Shown here in pieces: positions 60,971-64,000 of a stretch of DNA of 64,000 nt (position 1 is the first letter of the stretch; every line of letters starts with the position of its first letter). Source of the DNA: Deltaproteobacteria bacterium (GTDB lineage: Bacteria; Myxococcota_A; UBA9160; UBA6930); assembly GCA_028817435.1 (NCBI GenBank), contig JAPPPQ010000017.1, positions 1 to 64,000 of the forward strand. The letters are read 5' to 3'. The notes below the pieces were generated by a model that was given only the letters and a program-made list of their open reading frames with translations, searched no databases and had not been told where the DNA came from. Both the position numbers and the translations under genes were made by a program.

Positions 60971-62897
60971 TGATTTCTACCAGGGCGGGGCCGTTGTGGG
61001 AGAGGGCGCGGGCGTAGGCGGAGTCGAGTTCGGCGGGGGTGTGGACGCGGATGCCGAGTGCGCCGCAGAGTTCGGCGTAGCGGGAGAAATCGGGGTTGTG
61101 CAAAGCGGTTTGCCACACTTCCCATGCGCCGGCGCGCTGCTCTTTGCTGATTTTGCCGAGTTCGCCGTTGTTCAGCAGCACATGGGTGATGTCCATGCCG
61201 TATTGAACGGCGGTGGTGAGTTCGCCGAGATATTGGCCGAAGCCGCCGTCGCCGGAGATGCAGATGACTTTGCGGCCCCGGAAGCGCGGATCGTCCTCTT
61301 GCGTGGCGGCCCATGCGCCCAGCGCCGCGGGGTAGCCGAAGCCGATGGAGCCGAGATAGCCCGACATGAGCACCGACTGCCGGCTGCACTCGAAATAGCG
61401 GCCGAAGGAGTAGGTGTTGTTGCCCACATCCACGCACAAAATGGCGTCTTCGGGAGCCGCGCGGGTGAGCGCGGCGAAGATTGAGGCGGAATCCACGCCG
61501 CGCCCGCGGCCTTCGCGCAGCCGCCGCTGCTTTTCTCCGCGCCACAACTTCCAGCGCGCTGCAATTTCGGGGGCCTGATCCACGGCCTGGCGCCCGCCCA
61601 GCCCTTCGCGCAACAGCTTCACGGTGACGCCGATTTCGCCCCAGACGGGCACCTCGACGGCGTGGACCTTGCCGAGCATCATCGGGTCGTAATCCACCTG
61701 CACCACCGGCTTTTTGCTGGTGATGCCGGTGTGATTGCTGAAGCTCGCGCCCAGCACGAGCAGCAGGTCGGATTCGTTCATGAACCAGGAGGCGATGGGC
61801 GTGCCGCTTCTGCCGAGCACGCCGCAGCCCAGCGGGTGGCGGTCGGATATCAGCCCCTTGCCCTTGAAGGTGGTGAGCACCGGGCAGCGCAGCGTTTCGG
61901 CCAGCGCGGTAATGGCATCCATGTGAAAGCGCGCGCCGTGGCCGACGATGATGGCGGGGCGGCGCGCGGCGCGCAGTTTGGCGAGGGCGGCCGCAAGAGA
62001 CTCGGCGGGGGGCGCGATTTCCCGGGGCGTAATGCGCCCCGCCGGGCCGCCGGTTTTTGCGCCGCCCGGCAGCGTCTGCACTTCGTCGGGAAAGATCAGG
62101 TGCGAGACGCCGCGATTCAAAATCGCGCTTTTGCAGGCCAGGTTCACCAGTTCGGCGTGGCGGCTGCTGTGCAGCATGGGCTGGCTCCACTGGGCGACCT
62201 GGCCGAAGGCCGCCGACAGATCAATCTCCTGAAATGCGCCGGGGCCGAGCACCTGCGTATCCACCTGGCCGGTCAGGGCAATGACCGGCGCGCGGTCCAC
62301 ATTCGCATCCCACAGGCCGGTGAGCAGGTTGGTGGCGCCGGGGCCGGCGATGGAAAGGCAGGCGGCGGGGCGGCCGGTGAGCTTGCCGTAGGCCGAGCAG
62401 GCAAAAGCGGCCGCGCCTTCGTGGCGGACGCCGTAGTAGTGCAATTCGCCGGCCTCGCAGCGCCGCCGCAGCGCATCGGCCAGCCCCAAATTCGAATGGC
62501 CGACCATGCCGAAGACCTGGCGCAGCTCCCAGGCCACCAGGGTCTCCGCCACGGCGTCGGAAACCGTGCGCGCGTGGGGCGCGGGATCCTCGATGCACAC
62601 ATAAATGCCGTCGGCGCGCTCTTCCACTTCGTAGGTGGCGACGCCGTCGTCGTAGCCGCCGGGGGGCTTGCCGCTCAGCGGATCGAAATCCCAGCCATGC
62701 CAGGGGCAGCGCAGCAGGCCGTTTTCGATGGAGCCTTCGCCGAGCGGGCCGCCTTGGTGGGGGCAGCGGTTGTCGAGCGCCGCAAACCGGCCGCGAAAGT
62801 GAGTCATGCAGACCGTGGCGAGTCCGCAGGTGACCGCGCGCACCCGCCCCTCGGCCAACTCGCCCGGCTCCAGGGCTTTGAACCAGCGCCGCGCCAC
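60948..62897 (-). CDS. Rieske [2Fe-2S] domain fused to a ThDP-dependent enzyme
   Basis: A 649-residue fusion. Residues 1-105 are a Rieske ferredoxin domain with both ligand pairs (CPHQGG and CPWHGWDF) and GKPPGGYDDGVATYEVEE. Residues about 110-649 form a full thiamine-diphosphate enzyme of the acetolactate synthase/pyruvate oxidase class: catalytic Glu in RHEGAAAFACSAYGK, SIAGPGATNLLTGLWDA, VLTTFKGKGLI, and the ThDP/Mg motif GDGGFGQY...LLNNGELG. It could be an oxidative 2-keto-acid decarboxylase feeding electrons through the iron-sulfur centre; this is inference. It starts at GTG 62897, 6 bases after the upstream gene's stop. Confidence 0.88.
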   Translation of the reverse strand: MARRWFKALEPGELAEGRVRAVTCGLATVCMTHFRGRFAALDNRCPHQGGPLGEGSIENGLLRCPWHGWDFDPLSGKPPGGYDDGVATYEVEERADGIYVCIEDPAPHARTVSDAVAETLVAWELRQVFGMVGHSNLGLADALRRRCEAGELHYYGVRHEGAAAFACSAYGKLTGRPAACLSIAGPGATNLLTGLWDANVDRAPVIALTGQVDTQVLGPGAFQEIDLSAAFGQVAQWSQPMLHSSRHAELVNLACKSAILNRGVSHLIFPDEVQTLPGGAKTGGPAGRITPREIAPPAESLAAALAKLRAARRPAIIVGHGARFHMDAITALAETLRCPVLTTFKGKGLISDRHPLGCGVLGRSGTPIASWFMNESDLLLVLGASFSNHTGITSKKPVVQVDYDPMMLGKVHAVEVPVWGEIGVTVKLLREGLGGRQAVDQAPEIAARWKLWRGEKQRRLREGRGRGVDSASIFAALTRAAPEDAILCVDVGNNTYSFGRYFECSRQSVLMSGYLGSIGFGYPAALGAWAATQEDDPRFRGRKVICISGDGGFGQYLGELTTAVQYGMDITHVLLNNGELGKISKEQRAGAWEVWQTALHNPDFSRYAELCGALGIRVHTPAELDSAYARALSHNGPALVEIITDPELV

Positions 62898-62903
62898 GCA
62901 GTC

Positions 62904-63746
62904 CTACGGCGCGGAGCTTTGCAGCGCCGCGCGGTTGGCCGCAATGGCGGAATCGAAAAAGCGCGCCAGCAGCGCCTGCTGCGCCCGCGCACTGCCCGCC
63001 GCCACCAGCTCGGCGGCCCGCAGCTGCGCGCCGCGCCAGCCCTCGCTGCGCCACTCTCCGGCGGGGAGCGGCTGCGCCGGGGCAAAGCTTTGCTCGGGCC
63101 AGTGATTCACATAGACATAGGGCTCGGGCAGGTGCACATCGCCGGGAGAAAGGCCCAGGCCGATGGTCTGGGTGGCAGCGCCCGCCGCGCCGCCCAACTC
63201 CAGCAGCGTGGCAATATCGAAATGATGGGGCCAGCACAGCACCGGCGTCGCCTCCGGCCGGCTCGCCTCCAGTTCGGAGAGCGCCAGGGCGAAGTTGGCA
63301 AACCAGCGGCCCAGCTCGGCCAGCGCGCCGTTGGCCGCCGTGAAGCGCCCGCCTTCGGCGATGGGGTGGGGGGGCATTTCGTAATCGGGCCGCCGCAGCG
63401 CGCCGCCGGGGCCGCCGTGCCGGGAGAATGCCTGCGCGGCCCAATCGCAGGCCCCGGCCAGGGTGAGCCCGGCCAGCGGCTGCGCGGCGCGAATCTCGCC
63501 CGCGCCGTCGAGCAGCAGCAGCGACAGATCGCCGAAGCGCAGCGCCAGCCGGCCCACGCCTTGCAGCGCAAAGCCCGCCAGCGCCCCGTGCTCCGCCAGC
63601 CAGACGGCGGCGGTGTGGCTGGTGTCGGGCCGGTGGGGCAGGTGGGTTTCCCCCGCCGCCGCCAGCACCTGGGTGGCCCAGTGCAATTCTTCCCGGGCCG
63701 GAATGAGAGCCGTGGGCGCTACCGCGCCGAGCCGTTGCCATGCCAT
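62904..63746 (-). CDS. Conserved-looking hypothetical protein
   Basis: I do not recognise the family. The 280 residues start at ATG 63746 (MAWQRLGAVAPTALIPARE); the track start at 63926 gives an implausible Pro/Cys-rich extension. Patterns that look conserved are LPHRPDTSHTAAVW, DYEMPPHPIAEGGRF, VLCWPHHFDIATLLELGG, LGLSPGDVHLPEPYVYVNHWPE and a C-terminal Ala-rich helix. The His- and Pro-rich motifs suggest a small soluble enzyme or binding protein. It lies immediately upstream of the Rieske/ThDP fusion on the same strand, so co-expression is likely. Confidence 0.65.
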   Translation of the reverse strand: MAWQRLGAVAPTALIPAREELHWATQVLAAAGETHLPHRPDTSHTAAVWLAEHGALAGFALQGVGRLALRFGDLSLLLLDGAGEIRAAQPLAGLTLAGACDWAAQAFSRHGGPGGALRRPDYEMPPHPIAEGGRFTAANGALAELGRWFANFALALSELEASRPEATPVLCWPHHFDIATLLELGGAAGAATQTIGLGLSPGDVHLPEPYVYVNHWPEQSFAPAQPLPAGEWRSEGWRGAQLRAAELVAAGSARAQQALLARFFDSAIAANRAALQSSAP

Positions 63747-63804
63747 TGCAGTCTCCACTTTCCGCCCCCCGCCGAGCATACACCGGGCGGCCGCCGGGGG
63801 GAAT

Positions 63805-64000
63805 CTAGCCGGGCGCTTCGGCCAGCACGCTGGCCATGGGGCGCAGCAGCACGGGGAACCAGCGGGGCTCGGCGTGGGGGGCCTGGGCGGGGGACTTTTC
63901 CACGGGCAGCGGCAGCACCCGGCCATCCCGGCGGTAGGCGGCGATGTTGCCGGGAATGGCGGCCAGCGCGCCCGAATTCAGCAGCGCCAGCACTGCGGCG
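63805..64000 (-). CDS. Partial C-terminus, possibly of a LysR-type regulator
   Basis: The frame is open to the window edge and ends at TAG 63807-63805. The visible part (LALLNSGALAAIPGNIAAYRRDGRVLPLPVEKS, then RWFPVLLRPMASVLAEAPG) resembles the end of a LysR effector domain, where a Gly-rich IPxxI strand is followed by RDGRVLPLPV. Only about 65 residues are visible, so this is tentative. Confidence 0.4.
   Translation of the reverse strand, partial: AAVLALLNSGALAAIPGNIAAYRRDGRVLPLPVEKSPAQAPHAEPRWFPVLLRPMASVLAEAPG

Noticed and set aside
1-64000. CRISPR arrays, transposases, prophage genes or known anti-phage systems
   Set aside because: No regularly spaced repeats, no transposase or integrase motifs and no Cas or defence-type domains were found in either strand.

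Overview
The window is GC-rich, densely coded bacterial chromosome with many GTG starts, many 1-4 base gene overlaps and no gap above 300 bases. It fits an uncultured gammaproteobacterium. The reasons are the lptA-lptB-rpoN-ptsN order, a PTS-Ntr set, yajC-secD-secF, ispD-ispF, a glutaminyl-tRNA synthetase (mostly beta/gamma in Proteobacteria), LPS-export genes and a TonB receptor. This assignment rests on gene content only; no phylogeny could be run.

Layout. 1-5255 (+): LPS export (lptA end, lptB), sigma-54, a pared-down PTS-Ntr branch (ptsN, EIIA-Man-like, HPr), then metK. HPr and metK share one open frame with no stop between them. 5266-8193 (+): yajC-secD-secF. 8227-10566 (-): a bactofilin and a TolC-type outer-membrane protein. 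10640-20190 (+): ispD-ispF-cysS, uvrB, uvrC, comEC. 20256-26527: crotonase, TauE/SafE permease, S9 peptidase, methyltransferase, AlkA-like glycosylase, MFS permease. 26562-26636: tRNA-Glu(TTC).

26639-35023 is a catabolic block: crotonase, TonB-dependent receptor, SDR, haloalkane dehalogenase, acyl-CoA synthetase and CaiB/BaiF CoA-transferase. It looks like uptake and degradation of an organic, possibly halogenated, compound through CoA thioesters. A membrane metal-dependent hydrolase follows on the minus strand.

36370-53895 holds the most striking locus. A 24-codon membrane-peptide ORF ends at a good intrinsic terminator. Next come a TATAAT box, an ATGA-overlapping leader ORF and a 14-G homopolymer. 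These lead into a gene of about 16.3 kb encoding a ~5,400-residue autotransporter. It has about 36 Calx-beta-like repeats and a C-terminal beta-barrel, and a secreted metallo-beta-lactamase-fold enzyme starts 2 bases after its stop. The G tract suggests slipped-strand phase variation of a giant surface adhesin.

53921-58815 (-) is a likely operon: a 741-residue helical-repeat protein with a DUF2325-like C-terminus, overlapping glnS by one base, then prs. 58985-64000 carries a PQQ dehydrogenase convergent with a Rieske/ThDP-enzyme fusion, an unrecognised conserved-looking protein, and a partial C-terminus that may belong to a LysR regulator.
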